Assembly: GCA_902791475.1 (NCBI GenBank)
Contig: CADAWC010000008.1
Coordinates: forward strand, 1-64,000
DNA length: 64,000 nt
Source: Fibrobacter succinogenes
GTDB lineage: Bacteria > Fibrobacterota > Fibrobacteria > Fibrobacterales > Fibrobacteraceae
Reading direction: 5' to 3'
The notes below the pieces were generated by a model. The model was not told the origin of the DNA. It was given only the letters and a program-made list of their open reading frames with translations, and made no database searches. Every line of letters starts with the position of its first letter. The first letter of the stretch is position 1. Of this stretch, positions 8,232-17,965 are shown in pieces. The position numbers and the translations under genes were made by a program.

Positions 8232-8299
8232 GATGCCCGCTCAGGGGCGGGCATGACATTCTCTCGTCTGTAGACTCCTTGTGCCGTTCTCTCGTCTAA
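8232..8299 (-). repeat. family B palindrome followed by a family C repeat at the pgpH stop
   Basis: The palindrome ATGCCCGC (8233-8240) with GCGGGCAT (8247-8254) belongs to family B. It is followed by two CTCTCGTCT units (8261-8269 and 8289-8297). On the minus strand the latter reads TTAGACGAGAGAACGG, as in the coding repeats at 32887 and 33807. The TAG inside it is the stop codon of the HD phosphodiesterase gene. Confidence 0.6.
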
Positions 8300-10572
8300 C
8301 GTTGTCCCGGATACTTCACGCGGGTGTGGTACGTGCCGTCGAGACTGTGGAGGAACGCTTCTTCGAGTTTGGAAAGTTCCTTTACAGACAAATTGCTTTC
8401 GTTGAACTGCCCGTCCATGAACTTGTCGAGAATCGTCTTGTGGATCATGGATATAAGCGCTTCGGAAGAGGTGTCTGCCATGGAACGGCTTGTCGCTTCG
8501 ATAACGTCTGCCAGCATAAGAATGGCTGTTTCCATGCTCTGCGGGCGCGGTCCCTTGTAGCGGAAATCTTCTTCCTTGACTTCTTTACCAGTTTCCTTAG
8601 CGAGTTCTGTCGCCTTGTGGTGGAAGTACTGGATGAGCGTTGTGCCGTGATGTTCCTGGATGCCCGTGGCGACGAGTTCTGGAATCTTGTATTCTTTGGC
8701 TAGCAGCATGCCCTGCGAAACGTGACCGGTCAATATTTTGACGGATTGGTACGGATCGAGGTTGTTGTGCGGGTTCACGCCTTGCTTCTGGTTTTCGGTG
8801 AAGTATTCAGGGCGCATCGTCTTGCCAAGGTCGTGGTAGAGCGCCATCACGCGGACGAGGAGCGAATTAGCTCCAATGCTTTCGGCTACGCTTTCGGCGA
8901 GGTTCGAAACCTGGATGCTGTGGTGGAACGTTCCCGGTGCAAGTTCCGAAATGCGCTTGAGGGCCGGGCGGTTGAAGTCCGACATTTCCATGAGCGTAAG
9001 CACGGTCGTAATGCTAAAGACTTTTTCGACAACGTGGATCAATAGCACGGAGGCGACTGCGGTAAAGATGATGATGTTTGCGCTTGCGGCAATGAGCGTC
9101 TGGTAGAACGTCGCAAAATTGAAACGGTTGCGGAGGAGAAGCATGATGCTTACGGATGCTGCTGCAGCAACGACTCCTGCGATCATGCTCCAGGCAAACT
9201 GCACACGGTAACGCATGCGGAAGAGCGGAGCGATTACGGCGATGTTCACGACCAAGCTTGTGAGTGTTGCGGCAAGGTCGTAGCCGTTCAAGATGCCATA
9301 GAATCCAGCGGAGAATGTCGCGAATGCAAGTCCCATGCGTGCGTCATAGAGCACAACGGCGATCACGGGCGTAAACGTAATCGGGTACAGCCACATGAAG
9401 TCGATGGCGTCGGGGAGGATGCTTTCGGGGCGGCTGAGCGTTCCCGAAAGGTTATGGATAATCCAGAAAGCGAGTAATTGCAGTATGGTAAGGAATACAA
9501 GGCTCCACAACTGGCGGGGCGTCTTGAACATGGTGCGCGTCGGCGTGTAGAGCCAGAACATGACGAGGAGCGTAATGATGATGACGAAGACGAGCACGTT
9601 GCCGTACGGGGCTGTGAGCATCTTCGAGTTTTCTTCGTTCTGCTGAGCCTGCTGGAGGGCGTCGATCTTTTCGAGAATTTCCTTGGTGATGGGCGCGCCC
9701 TGGGCTACGATTTCCATGCCACGCGGGACCATACCCTTGATGAGCGTGACCTTGTTGCTCGCGTCGAGCTTGCGAGCTTCAGTTTCTTTTTCGAGGTAGA
9801 AAACGTTCGGGCTTGTGAAAACGTAGAGAGCTTCGTAGAAGGCGCTTTGCAATCCCTGTTCTGCAGAGAACGAGTTTTGCAGTTGTCCAAAAGCTTCTTC
9901 GATGCGGCGTTGCATCGGCTGAATTTCACTGATTTCCAGAGTGCTTTCTTCGTTGTCCTTGATGAGCGAAATGTTTGGCTTGTTGTAGATGAGATTCTTG
10001 ATTTGCTTTATGTTGTAGCTGTTGCAAAACAGGTTGACTTCGGTTTCGGTCTTGGCAAGGAGGGTGTTCGAAACACCTTTCTGCATCATCTGGTAGAACA
10101 CGGACATCAAGGAATCACGGGCGATGGAATTCGTGCTGAGCGGCTTGATGGCGGTAATGGAAAGCCTCTGCTTCAACTGGTCGTAGATGCTCGACGCTTC
10201 CTTGATTTTTTCTTGCATGGAGGCGCTTCCGTCATCCTTGCTGCTGCTGATGAGGGCCTGCATCTTGCCGTACTGTTCGAGCTTTTTGAGGTACTGTTCC
10301 AGTTCACGCAGTTGGCGCGTGGTTTCGTCGGCATTGAATTCAAAAATGGCATTGATCTTGTCGGCGGCACGGGCCTTTTCGGCCTGGATTTCCTGTTCGG
10401 TTTTTGGAACTTCGAACTTGAACGGGGCGACAATCGTCCTTGTACTGAGCTGGCCTAAGTGCGGGCGCTCGGCGCGTAGGGCTATATTCTTGTCCGGAAA
10501 TAAGAGAATGGCGATAAGGATTAAGATAACCCAGCCAATAAATAAATGAATCTTTTTCTCTTTCTTGTTCAT
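8296..10572 (-). CDS. 7TM-HD domain phosphodiesterase, PgpH/YqfF family
   Basis: 758-aa membrane protein with the order of the PgpH family: N-terminal membrane helix (residues 9-27), extracytoplasmic helical domain (about 30-320), seven-helix membrane block (about 325-530) and cytoplasmic HD domain. HD-domain metal ligands are visible in [16 protein letters not shown] (about residue 578), LTGHVSQG and IQEHHGT. Characterised family members hydrolyse cyclic di-AMP; that activity here is inferred. It lies 11 nt after phoH, the common phoH-yqfF arrangement. The stop codon falls in a family C repeat. Confidence 0.9.
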   Translation of the reverse strand: MNKKEKKIHLFIGWVILILIAILLFPDKNIALRAERPHLGQLSTRTIVAPFKFEVPKTEQEIQAEKARAADKINAIFEFNADETTRQLRELEQYLKKLEQYGKMQALISSSKDDGSASMQEKIKEASSIYDQLKQRLSITAIKPLSTNSIARDSLMSVFYQMMQKGVSNTLLAKTETEVNLFCNSYNIKQIKNLIYNKPNISLIKDNEESTLEISEIQPMQRRIEEAFGQLQNSFSAEQGLQSAFYEALYVFTSPNVFYLEKETEARKLDASNKVTLIKGMVPRGMEIVAQGAPITKEILEKIDALQQAQQNEENSKMLTAPYGNVLVFVIIITLLVMFWLYTPTRTMFKTPRQLWSLVFLTILQLLAFWIIHNLSGTLSRPESILPDAIDFMWLYPITFTPVIAVVLYDARMGLAFATFSAGFYGILNGYDLAATLTSLVVNIAVIAPLFRMRYRVQFAWSMIAGVVAAAASVSIMLLLRNRFNFATFYQTLIAASANIIIFTAVASVLLIHVVEKVFSITTVLTLMEMSDFNRPALKRISELAPGTFHHSIQVSNLAESVAESIGANSLLVRVMALYHDLGKTMRPEYFTENQKQGVNPHNNLDPYQSVKILTGHVSQGMLLAKEYKIPELVATGIQEHHGTTLIQYFHHKATELAKETGKEVKEEDFRYKGPRPQSMETAILMLADVIEATSRSMADTSSEALISMIHKTILDKFMDGQFNESNLSVKELSKLEEAFLHSLDGTYHTRVKYPGQR

Positions 10573-10583
10573 TTAAAGCTCTT

Positions 10584-11546
10584 CTATTTTTTTTGCTCGT
10601 TCTGTTCGTAAGCTAGCAAAATGTCTTTGACTAGATGATGACGAAGAACGTCAGTAGCGCTAAATTCGACTTCGGCAATTCCCCGAATCCCCTGGAGTAT
10701 TTTCATCGCGTGTTCAAGACCGGAAGTTTGGCCTTTGGCGAGGTCAATCTGACTTGTGTCGCCGGTGATAATCGCCTTGCTGTGGGGGCCGAGTCGGGTG
10801 AGGAACATCTTCATCTGGGCGATAGTTGTGTTTTGAGCTTCGTCCAGGATGATGAAGGCGCGTTTGAGCGTGCGGCCACGCATGTAGGCGAGGGGTGCCA
10901 CTTCTATGGCGCCCGTTTCTTCGTAACGCTTGAGCTTCTCGGCGGGCAGGAGTTCGGAGAGGCTGTCGTGGATCGGGCGGAGGTAGGGGGCGATCTTTTC
11001 TTTGAGGTCGCCAGGCAGGTAACCGAGTGATTCGCCAGCTTCGACGGCGGGGCGCACTAGGCAGATGCGTTCAGCTTCGCCGCGTTCTAGGCTTGCGACG
11101 GCAAGCGTTACAGCGAGGAACGTCTTACCTGTACCTGCAGGACCTTTTGCAAAAATGATGTCGTTCTTCTCGACCGCCTTGACCAGTTCCGCTTGTGCGG
11201 GAGTCTTTGCAGAAACGCTGATGCCGAACCTGTTCCTAAAGACGGGACTGTCGGGGATGAGTTCGGTGTAGCTCGTTTCGGATGTTTCCTTGGGGCCGAG
11301 CATGCGGTCCAGTTGGGATGCGTCTAAAATCTCGCCGTTGCGTGCGGCGATTTTGAGCTGGTCGAGTACTGCCAGCAGGCCTGACAAGTCGGCACCTTCC
11401 TGGGGAACTAGGTCCAGACCTGGAAGACGGGTGCGTATTTCAACGCAAAAACGGCTCTCCAGTAATCGGAAAACCGTTTCACGTTCGCCTGAAATAACTC
11501 GTTTCAGGTTGTCAGACAGTGAGTAATGCCTTATACTACTCTTCAT
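10584..11546 (-). CDS. phoH: PhoH family ATPase
   Basis: Cytosolic ATP-binding protein of the PhoH family, often linked to RNA handling; the exact role is not settled. Walker A is GPAGTGKT (about residues 135-142), Walker B is AFIILDEAQN, and GDTSQIDL is the helicase-like sensor motif. ATG 11546 gives 320 aa with the N-terminus MKSSIRHYSL; a TTG 30 nt upstream is possible but less likely. The start overlaps the lipoprotein stop by 11 nt, so lipoprotein, phoH and the HD phosphodiesterase form one operon. Confidence 0.92.
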   Translation of the reverse strand: MKSSIRHYSLSDNLKRVISGERETVFRLLESRFCVEIRTRLPGLDLVPQEGADLSGLLAVLDQLKIAARNGEILDASQLDRMLGPKETSETSYTELIPDSPVFRNRFGISVSAKTPAQAELVKAVEKNDIIFAKGPAGTGKTFLAVTLAVASLERGEAERICLVRPAVEAGESLGYLPGDLKEKIAPYLRPIHDSLSELLPAEKLKRYEETGAIEVAPLAYMRGRTLKRAFIILDEAQNTTIAQMKMFLTRLGPHSKAIITGDTSQIDLAKGQTSGLEHAMKILQGIRGIAEVEFSATDVLRHHLVKDILLAYEQNEQKK

Positions 11547-11892
11547 CTGTAGAAGGTTGCTGAATCGGGAGACCAAGCTTGGTCCTTGCGTCGAAGATTT
11601 CCTTGCGGAGCTTGTGGTTGTCTTCGTTAGCGGCGACTGCTTCGTCCTGAGTCTTCTTCAGTGTCTTTTCGTTGATGACTTCCTTAGGAGCCTCTTTCTT
11701 CGGCTGTGCAGCCGGCTTAGCGGCTTCGGCCTGGTTTTCGTTGTAACCTGTGTAAGAAGAGGATTCAGAGGTAGATTCGTTGCTTCCCGTATAGCCTGTA
11801 TCGCTGCTGCTAGAGTTAGAAGAACCTGCGCAAGCTGTGAAAAGTGCTACAGAAACAGAGGCGAGAACTAATTTCCATTTTTTAAGAGACAT
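11536..11892 (-). CDS. small Ser-rich lipoprotein
   Basis: 118 aa with the lipobox LFTAC at about residues 17-21, followed by a Ser/Gly-rich tether and a short helical C-terminal part (EKTLKKTQDEAVAANEDNHK). The function is unknown. ATG has GGAGC upstream. It is first gene of the operon with phoH. TATATTTTAG about 25 nt before the site is a possible -7 box. Confidence 0.7.
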   Translation of the reverse strand: MSLKKWKLVLASVSVALFTACAGSSNSSSSDTGYTGSNESTSESSSYTGYNENQAEAAKPAAQPKKEAPKEVINEKTLKKTQDEAVAANEDNHKLRKEIFDARTKLGLPIQQPSTDEE

Positions 11893-11974
11893 TATTAAGC
11901 TCCATTCTAGTCTTTGATGGCTAAAATATATATAGTTGTGGCAGAAAAAATGTTAAAAAAGGTAAAAATTGACT

Positions 11975-13351
11975 ATGCAAGCACGTAAAAATGATGTTCA
12001 GACCTATTCTCAGGTCTTTTTATCGTCCAAAAATTACGATTCCAAGAAAATTTATGCGAAAAGACGCAAGTCTTTGATGGAAAAGCTAGACTCTTTTTGC
12101 GTTTTTGCCGGGATGCCCGTTGAACCGGGGGGCGAGGAAGCCTTTGTTCAAACTTGGACGCGCTTTGTGCAGGATCCGGCGTTCCTGTATTTGACAGGCG
12201 TGAACCAGGCGGGCTGCTATTTGGTGCTGGACCCGCGTGCCATGTGTTCGACACTCTTTGTGCCGCGCAAGGATCCGTTCAAGGAATTCTGGAACGGCAA
12301 GCGTCTTGGCTTTGTGGATGGCGAAAACGTTGTTGCTCGCTTGACGGGCGTAGAAGATGTGCGGCCGGTTGACGAACTTTGGGATTTTGTCGAGTCGCTT
12401 GCGAAGAAATATGCGAATGGCAAAAATGCGGTAGACCACGCTTATGCTTTCTATTACGAGAAGTTCAAGGGCGATCACAACGAAAAGCTCAAGAACGATC
12501 TGAAGAAGGTGCTCCGCCCTTATAAGTTGAACGTCAAGAGCTGTGCCGACATTCACTTCGAAGACCGCTTGGTGCTGGAACCGGAACGCATTGGTGATGC
12601 CCGCGTGGCGCAACAGATTACGGACGAGGCGTTCCGCGCATTGTTGCCCGAGATGAAGAACATGAAGACCGAGCGTGATGTGGCGTTGTTCCTCAATTAC
12701 GAGATGCAGCGCCGTGGCGATGGCGACCTTGCGTTCCCGACGATTATTGCGGGTGGCAAGAATGCTTGTTGCTTGCATTACGTGAAGAACGATGAGCAAT
12801 TGCGCGATGGCGAACTTGTTCTCTTTGACTTTGGTGTGCGGTTCGGGACTCTCCACAGCGATATATCGCGTACAATCCCTGTAAATGGTAAGTTTGACCC
12901 GCTTCAAAAAATGTTGTACGAAATCGTGCTTGAATCCGCAAAAGTGTACCAGCGCGTGGTGCGTCCGGGCGTTGCTCTCAAGGAAATCGGCATGATTTGT
13001 TGGGAATTCATCATGATGGAACTTGACCGTCGCCTTGTAAAGGGGGCGAAGGGGAGTTTTAAGCTCTTGTACGACAAAAGGCCGCATGGGGTGAGCCACT
13101 TTATCGGGGAACATATCCACGAAGGCGACCCGGGTTCCCGTTCCTTGGATGTGGTGTTAAAACCGGGAATGTTAATTTCTTGTGAGCCAGGACTTTACGG
13201 AGATTTTACGGCGACAATTGACGGCAAGCGCTACCGCGAAAGTATCGGCATCCGCATCGAAGATGATTTAATTATTACAAAAAGCGGTTTTGAAAATATT
13301 TCGGAGCATATTCCGCGCACAGTCGGGGAGATTGAGGCGCTTATGAAGTGA
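11975..13351 (+). CDS. pepP: M24 metallopeptidase, Xaa-Pro aminopeptidase type
   Basis: Removes N-terminal residues preceding proline. It has 458 aa from ATG 11975 (the TTG two codons earlier lacks advantage; an AAGG site lies about 11 nt upstream). The N-terminal AMP_N-like domain (about 15-180) is followed by the pita-bread catalytic domain. All five metal ligands are recognisable: D in LFDFGVRFG, D in TLHSDISRT, H in GVSHFIGEHIHEG, E in SCEPGLYG and E in GIRIEDD. It ends 50 nt before the acyltransferase fusion, with a promoter box between. Confidence 0.9.
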   Translation: MQARKNDVQTYSQVFLSSKNYDSKKIYAKRRKSLMEKLDSFCVFAGMPVEPGGEEAFVQTWTRFVQDPAFLYLTGVNQAGCYLVLDPRAMCSTLFVPRKDPFKEFWNGKRLGFVDGENVVARLTGVEDVRPVDELWDFVESLAKKYANGKNAVDHAYAFYYEKFKGDHNEKLKNDLKKVLRPYKLNVKSCADIHFEDRLVLEPERIGDARVAQQITDEAFRALLPEMKNMKTERDVALFLNYEMQRRGDGDLAFPTIIAGGKNACCLHYVKNDEQLRDGELVLFDFGVRFGTLHSDISRTIPVNGKFDPLQKMLYEIVLESAKVYQRVVRPGVALKEIGMICWEFIMMELDRRLVKGAKGSFKLLYDKRPHGVSHFIGEHIHEGDPGSRSLDVVLKPGMLISCEPGLYGDFTATIDGKRYRESIGIRIEDDLIITKSGFENISEHIPRTVGEIEALMK

Positions 13352-13357
13352 TTTTTC

Positions 13358-13365
13358 TATCTTTG
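13358..13365 (+). promoter_or_regulatory. TAnnTTTG promoter box before the aas fusion
   Basis: TTCTATCTTTGGGC with core TATCTTTG, seven bases after the pepP stop. The leader to ATG 13402 is about 30 nt and includes an AAAGGG site, so this is the leadered version of the box. Confidence 0.5.
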
Positions 13366-13401
13366 GGCAAAAGGACAATTTGCAAAAAAAGGGTTTTGTA
13401 A

Positions 13402-16400
13402 ATGTGGAAAGTTAAAGGTTCTATAAGATTCTTCTTATCTATCCTTGCAACAACTTTTGTTCAGGCGGGTGTGTTTATTTACGCCCAGAAAATTCTGTCG
13501 GGATCGTTCTTTGCAAAGGATGGTTTCATCTGGCAGAACTTCATGCTTCAAATCTTCTTCCTCGCGCCATACGTGTTGATGGTGTTCTTTGCGGGGTTCT
13601 TCACCAATAAGTTCTCAAAGAACAAGGTGATGGCTTGGTCGTCACTCATGATGACGCTATTTGTGATAGCGCAGTCGGTCTTGGTGACGGTCGATTTCCC
13701 GCGAGTCGCATTCTGGCTCTCGATTGGGCTGAGCTGCGGTTTTGCCATCCACAGTGCGGCGAAGTACGCCATTGTGAAGGAAATGTTCGGCGTGCGCAAT
13801 TTGAGCTACGCGAACGCTTTCCTCCAGATATTCAGTATTAGCGGTATTATCGCGGCATCCTGGCTTACGATTGTCGGCGTGAACCTGATCAACTTGGACC
13901 AGCTCGTTTCTTACGAAGCTGTGCGTCGCATTACGGAAAAGTCCGTCGTGATTCCGTGGATTTTGACAGCGGTGAGCGTGCTTGGTACGGTTGCGAACTT
14001 CATGATTCCGCGCGTGAAGTTCGAAGACTTGAACGTGAGCGTTGACAAGGTCAAACGCCACTTGAGTCTCGGTTTCCGCGTGCCGACGCTCCGTGCGTCT
14101 ATCATCGCCCTTTCGATGTTCTGGGCTTTGGCTCAGGTATTCGTGCTGATTTACCAGGACGTGTCCGGTTCTTCGACCGTGAACATGATGCAGGACTACA
14201 TGTCGTTTGCGATTGTGGGCCTCATGGTTGGTACGATTGTGGCAGCGCATTTCTCCAAGGACTTTATTGAATCCGGCTTTGTGCCGCTTGGCATGTTTGG
14301 TGCTTCGATCTGCATGTTCCTCGTGCCGTTCCTTGTGCATCCGGTTGCACTCGTTGTGCTTTATTCCATGACTGGTTTCTTTGGCGGTCTCATCTTGGTG
14401 CCGGTGAATGCGCTTTTGCAGTATAACACGCGTCCGAACAACTCCGGTTCCGTGATTGCTCTTGCTAACTTGATCCAGGCTGTGGTGCTTGTGGCGTTCC
14501 TGTTCGTGTTCACGATGATGGTCCGCAACACCGATATCCGTCCGCAGAACTACTTCATTGGCCTTGCCGTGATTTCTGTGGGTGTATTCGTCTGGTCGAT
14601 TTCGAACTTGCCGCAGGCGATGCTCCGTACGCTTTTACGTTTTGTGTTCAGCCGCTATAGAATCCGCGTGTTGAACGTGCAGAACATCCCGAACGATGGT
14701 CCGATTCTCTTGGTCGGTAACCACCATAGCTTTATTGACTGGGCTATGGTGCAGATGGCTTCTCCGCGTCCGCTTTGTATTGCAAGTAACAAGGACCATT
14801 TCGACAAGTGGTATTTGCGCGCCGTGCTCAAGCGCTTGGGCATGATCCGTATTGATAACCGCAATCCCAAGGTTGCGATGGATAAGATTCATGCCGCCCT
14901 CCTCGCAGGTAAGGCTGTCGTGATTTTCCCGTCGGGCGAAGTTTCCAAGTCTCCGCACGTGGAACCGTTTACGATAGACTATTCCTCCGCTGTCGATGGC
15001 ACGAAGGCTCAGGTAATCCCGTTCTACATCCAGGGCTTGTGGGGCTCTAACTATAGCTATAGCTCCTCGAACATGTTCGGTGCTTCGGCTGAACGTTCTG
15101 TGACGGTTGCTTTTGGTGAAGCTCTCCCGGCGAACACTCCGCCTAACGAAATCCGCGCCATTATCCGCCGCATTTCTATTGACGCTTGGAACTACGCTGT
15201 TTCGTTTGTGCACCCGATTGCCGATAGCTGGATCCGCACTTACAAGAAGTACGTGAAGAACGGTCCTGCTATTTATAGCCCGGATGGCGCTCATTTCTCG
15301 GGTTACAAGCTGATGGGCGCTGTGATGGCTTTCCGCGGCTACCTCAAGAAGACGCTTGGCAAAAACGAACAGAACGTGGGTATTATGCTCCCGCCGAGTC
15401 CTGCGGGCGTGATTGTGAACCTCGCTCTTTGGGTGATTGGCAAGACGAATGTGAACTTGAACTACACGTCTTCTGTCGAAAACGTGAAGTTCTGCTGTGA
15501 ACGTGCGGAATGCTCGACTGTGATTACGAGCCGCCAGTTTGTGCAAAAGCTGAAAGGCCGTGGTAACGATTACTCGCAGATTGCATCGGACAAGGTGCGC
15601 TTGCTCTATGCCGAAGATATCATGAAGGAAATCCCGAAGGCAAAGATTGCGGCTTTCCTTGTGCTTTGCATCCTCATGCCGAGCTGGCTTATTCGCCTTG
15701 TGTTTGTGAAACATCGCAACATGGACGACAATGCTGTGATTGTGTTTAGCTCTGGCTCTGAAGGTACGCCGAAGGGTGTGGAACTTACGCAGCGCAACTT
15801 GATGGGCAACATCCAGCAGCTTGCTTGCATTTTGAACGTGAGCCGTGGCGACGTGATGCTCTCGGAACTCCCGCTGTTTCATAGCTTTGGTCTTACGGTG
15901 ACGACGCTTTTGAACCTCACGGAAGGCTGCCCGATTGTAGCTGTGGCTGACCCGACCGACGTGAAGACGATGTCTCGCGTTTGTGCTGAATTCCAGGTAA
16001 CGTTCTTGGTGGCAACACCGACGTTCCTCCGCGCCTTTACGGTGAGCCGCTATGTGCACCCGTTGATGTTTAAGTCTGTGCGTATTATTATCGCTGGTGC
16101 CGAGGCTCTCCGTCCGGAACTTGCAACGGCATTCCGCCTTAAGTTCGGTAAGGAAATTTACGAAGGTTACGGCTGTACGGAAACGGCTCCGGTGGCATCG
16201 GTCAATACTGAAAATACGTTGTTCGATGACTATACCACGTTGCAGGTGAACAACAAGCCGGGTACGGTGGGTCCTGCGCTCCCGGGTACGCAGTTCTTGA
16301 TTGTCGATCCAGAAACAAACGAACCGCTCCCGACTGGTGAAGCGGGTATGATTCTCATTGGCGGTTGCCAGGTGATGAAGGGTTACCTCAAGGATGAAGA

Positions 16401-16827
16401 ACGCACGAAGAGCGTGATTGTCCAGAAGGATGGCATTCGCTATTACCGCACGGGTGATAAGGGCTATCTCGATGAAGACGGCTTCCTTACGATTGTGGAC
16501 CGCTACAGCCGCTTTGCAAAGCTTGGCGGTGAAATGATTAGCCTTGGCGCTGTCGAAAAGAAGATTCAGGATACGCCTGTTTTGCAGGGCTGTGATTACG
16601 TTGTTACGGCAATTCCGGATGCGACCAAGGGTGAAAAGATTGTTCTTTTGTACCAGGGCGAAAAGGATCCGAAGGACGTGCTCTCGGAATTGCGTGCAAG
16701 CGGTATGCCGCCTCTCATGCTCCCGTCCGCTGCGTTTAACGTAGACGTGATGCCGAAGCTTGGCAGTGGCAAGGCTGACTTTGTGACCGCAAAGAAGATG
16801 GCGAAGGAACTGGTGGAGAAGAAATAG
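13402..16827 (+). CDS. aas: LplT-PlsC-acyl-ACP synthetase fusion (lysophospholipid recycling)
   Basis: 1141-aa inner-membrane protein in three parts: a 12-helix MFS transporter like LplT (residues 1-410), a PlsC acyltransferase with GNHHSFIDW and the FPSGEVSKSP block (about 425-620), and an AMP-forming acyl-ACP synthetase with VFSSGSEGTPKGVELT and YGCTETAPVAS (about 640-1141). In E. coli the flippase LplT and the bifunctional Aas are separate proteins. Here import of lysophospholipid and its re-acylation are predicted in one chain. AAAGGG precedes the start by 8 nt. A repeat begins directly at the stop codon. Confidence 0.92.
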   Translation: MWKVKGSIRFFLSILATTFVQAGVFIYAQKILSGSFFAKDGFIWQNFMLQIFFLAPYVLMVFFAGFFTNKFSKNKVMAWSSLMMTLFVIAQSVLVTVDFPRVAFWLSIGLSCGFAIHSAAKYAIVKEMFGVRNLSYANAFLQIFSISGIIAASWLTIVGVNLINLDQLVSYEAVRRITEKSVVIPWILTAVSVLGTVANFMIPRVKFEDLNVSVDKVKRHLSLGFRVPTLRASIIALSMFWALAQVFVLIYQDVSGSSTVNMMQDYMSFAIVGLMVGTIVAAHFSKDFIESGFVPLGMFGASICMFLVPFLVHPVALVVLYSMTGFFGGLILVPVNALLQYNTRPNNSGSVIALANLIQAVVLVAFLFVFTMMVRNTDIRPQNYFIGLAVISVGVFVWSISNLPQAMLRTLLRFVFSRYRIRVLNVQNIPNDGPILLVGNHHSFIDWAMVQMASPRPLCIASNKDHFDKWYLRAVLKRLGMIRIDNRNPKVAMDKIHAALLAGKAVVIFPSGEVSKSPHVEPFTIDYSSAVDGTKAQVIPFYIQGLWGSNYSYSSSNMFGASAERSVTVAFGEALPANTPPNEIRAIIRRISIDAWNYAVSFVHPIADSWIRTYKKYVKNGPAIYSPDGAHFSGYKLMGAVMAFRGYLKKTLGKNEQNVGIMLPPSPAGVIVNLALWVIGKTNVNLNYTSSVENVKFCCERAECSTVITSRQFVQKLKGRGNDYSQIASDKVRLLYAEDIMKEIPKAKIAAFLVLCILMPSWLIRLVFVKHRNMDDNAVIVFSSGSEGTPKGVELTQRNLMGNIQQLACILNVSRGDVMLSELPLFHSFGLTVTTLLNLTEGCPIVAVADPTDVKTMSRVCAEFQVTFLVATPTFLRAFTVSRYVHPLMFKSVRIIIAGAEALRPELATAFRLKFGKEIYEGYGCTETAPVASVNTENTLFDDYTTLQVNNKPGTVGPALPGTQFLIVDPETNEPLPTGEAGMILIGGCQVMKGYLKDEERTKSVIVQKDGIRYYRTGDKGYLDEDGFLTIVDRYSRFAKLGGEMISLGAVEKKIQDTPVLQGCDYVVTAIPDATKGEKIVLLYQGEKDPKDVLSELRASGMPPLMLPSAAFNVDVMPKLGSGKADFVTAKKMAKELVEKK

Positions 16828-16938
16828 GCGGCGGAGCCGCAGTTACTAGTTATTAGTTGGTAGTTATTAGATTATAGTTTGGCGGCTATGCCGTGATTAT
16901 TATGACTAATGACCATTGACTAATGACTAAAGACTAGG
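16828..16938 (+). repeat. family E repeat block (TAGTTATTAGT / GACTAATGAC units)
   Basis: Immediately after the aas stop codon come CGGCGGAGCCGCAGT, runs of TAGTTATTAG, the hairpin GGCGGCTATGCCG with GTGATTAT (16881-16900), then tandem GACTAATGACC-type units to 16935. A related block with GGCGGCAAAGCCGCGATTAT lies at 44887-45180. The last unit, GACTAGGAG, supplies the ribosome-binding site of the next gene. Confidence 0.6.
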
Positions 16939-16945
16939 AGAACAA

Positions 16946-17863
16946 ATGAAAAGCTTGACCCCTGTACGTACTGCACGTTTGATTGCATCGCTGATTGCGG
17001 TCTTTGGAATGTTCGTTTTTGCAGTCGAACGTGTGCTCACGAAAGTTTGCCTGATGGCAAAAGACGGCGTGCAGATGGGGCTTAACCGTTATTCGAATTC
17101 GTTCACAGGTCGTTTTGCGGCTGAGAATTTTTCGGATGACAAAAAACTTTTGGATGTTCTTCGTCAGGCAAAGGATTTATTGCCTACGGCTGATAATGCC
17201 TTGCTCGTGCTGTTCATCTTGAGCATTGTTCTTTTTATCATTGCCGCGTTTGGACTTGCATTCCCGAAACAGTTTTGCCAGATGCTCGTTGCAACGAAGC
17301 TCCTCAAGTGGCAAGACGGAATTGCTTTGCAGGACATGAAACTCTCGGGAACTCCGTCAGAGGGACCTAGCGTTTCTGACAAACTTAAGGAACTTTGCGG
17401 AAAGATTGCTGTTGCCGCAAAAAAAGTTCAGCCGAAGTACTGGATTTTTATTGGCTGTTCGCTTGCGTTTGTGCTTGTGCTCGTTTTTGGCGTGCGCGGT
17501 TGCTCAACGCCGAGCGTTTTCGGTGGATCGCAGGCGGTGTCCGAAGATTTGACTGGGCAGACTTTGTACTATATCCAGGCGCAAAAGTCTTTCTTTGCAA
17601 AGACAAACAAGGTGGGTGGGCCGAAATCGCTCCAGATGCCGGATTCTTTAGTGTCGGATTACTTTACGTACCGCGTGACGGGCGGAAAGTTTACGGCAAC
17701 GCTGAACAAAAACGTTAGGGATTGCCCTGCCGGTACCCGCTGGTCGGTGAGTGCGACAACTAAGGGTATTTTTACGGTTGATTTAGTGCTTTATCGCTCT
17801 GCACCAAAAGACTCCAATTGCGTGTTCATATCGCCAAATTTCAAGAATCTCGGAAGAAAGTAA
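16946..17863 (+). CDS. hypothetical membrane protein
   Basis: 305 aa of unknown function. It has three predicted membrane helices: residues 11-33, about 88-112 (ALLVLFILSIVLFIIAAFGL) and about 165-187 (WIFIGCSLAFVLVLVFGV). The C-terminal domain of about 115 aa (DLTGQTLYYIQAQKSFF onward) is beta-strand-rich and probably extracytoplasmic. No named family was recognised. AGGAG lies 5 nt before the ATG and comes from the repeat block upstream. Confidence 0.65.
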   Translation: MKSLTPVRTARLIASLIAVFGMFVFAVERVLTKVCLMAKDGVQMGLNRYSNSFTGRFAAENFSDDKKLLDVLRQAKDLLPTADNALLVLFILSIVLFIIAAFGLAFPKQFCQMLVATKLLKWQDGIALQDMKLSGTPSEGPSVSDKLKELCGKIAVAAKKVQPKYWIFIGCSLAFVLVLVFGVRGCSTPSVFGGSQAVSEDLTGQTLYYIQAQKSFFAKTNKVGGPKSLQMPDSLVSDYFTYRVTGGKFTATLNKNVRDCPAGTRWSVSATTKGIFTVDLVLYRSAPKDSNCVFISPNFKNLGRK

Positions 17864-17965
17864 CCCCAAACGGGGAGTCTCAAGACAACTATTTTGCGTT
17901 ATATTCTTGCACTTGCGAGAGCTTGAATATATATTAATACCATCTAGAATGGTCTAGGGTTGTTG

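Noticed and set aside
9478-10458. 326-aa plus-strand frame opposite the HD phosphodiesterase gene
   Set aside because: Antisense shadow of a well-supported gene, with low-complexity Glu/Leu/Phe/Arg composition.
12086-13120. 344-aa minus-strand frame opposite pepP
   Set aside because: Antisense to the catalytic domain with all metal ligands; no independent signals.
14635-16059. 474-aa minus-strand frame opposite the aas fusion
   Set aside because: His/Arg-rich composition typical of a shadow frame; the plus-strand protein has three intact domains here.
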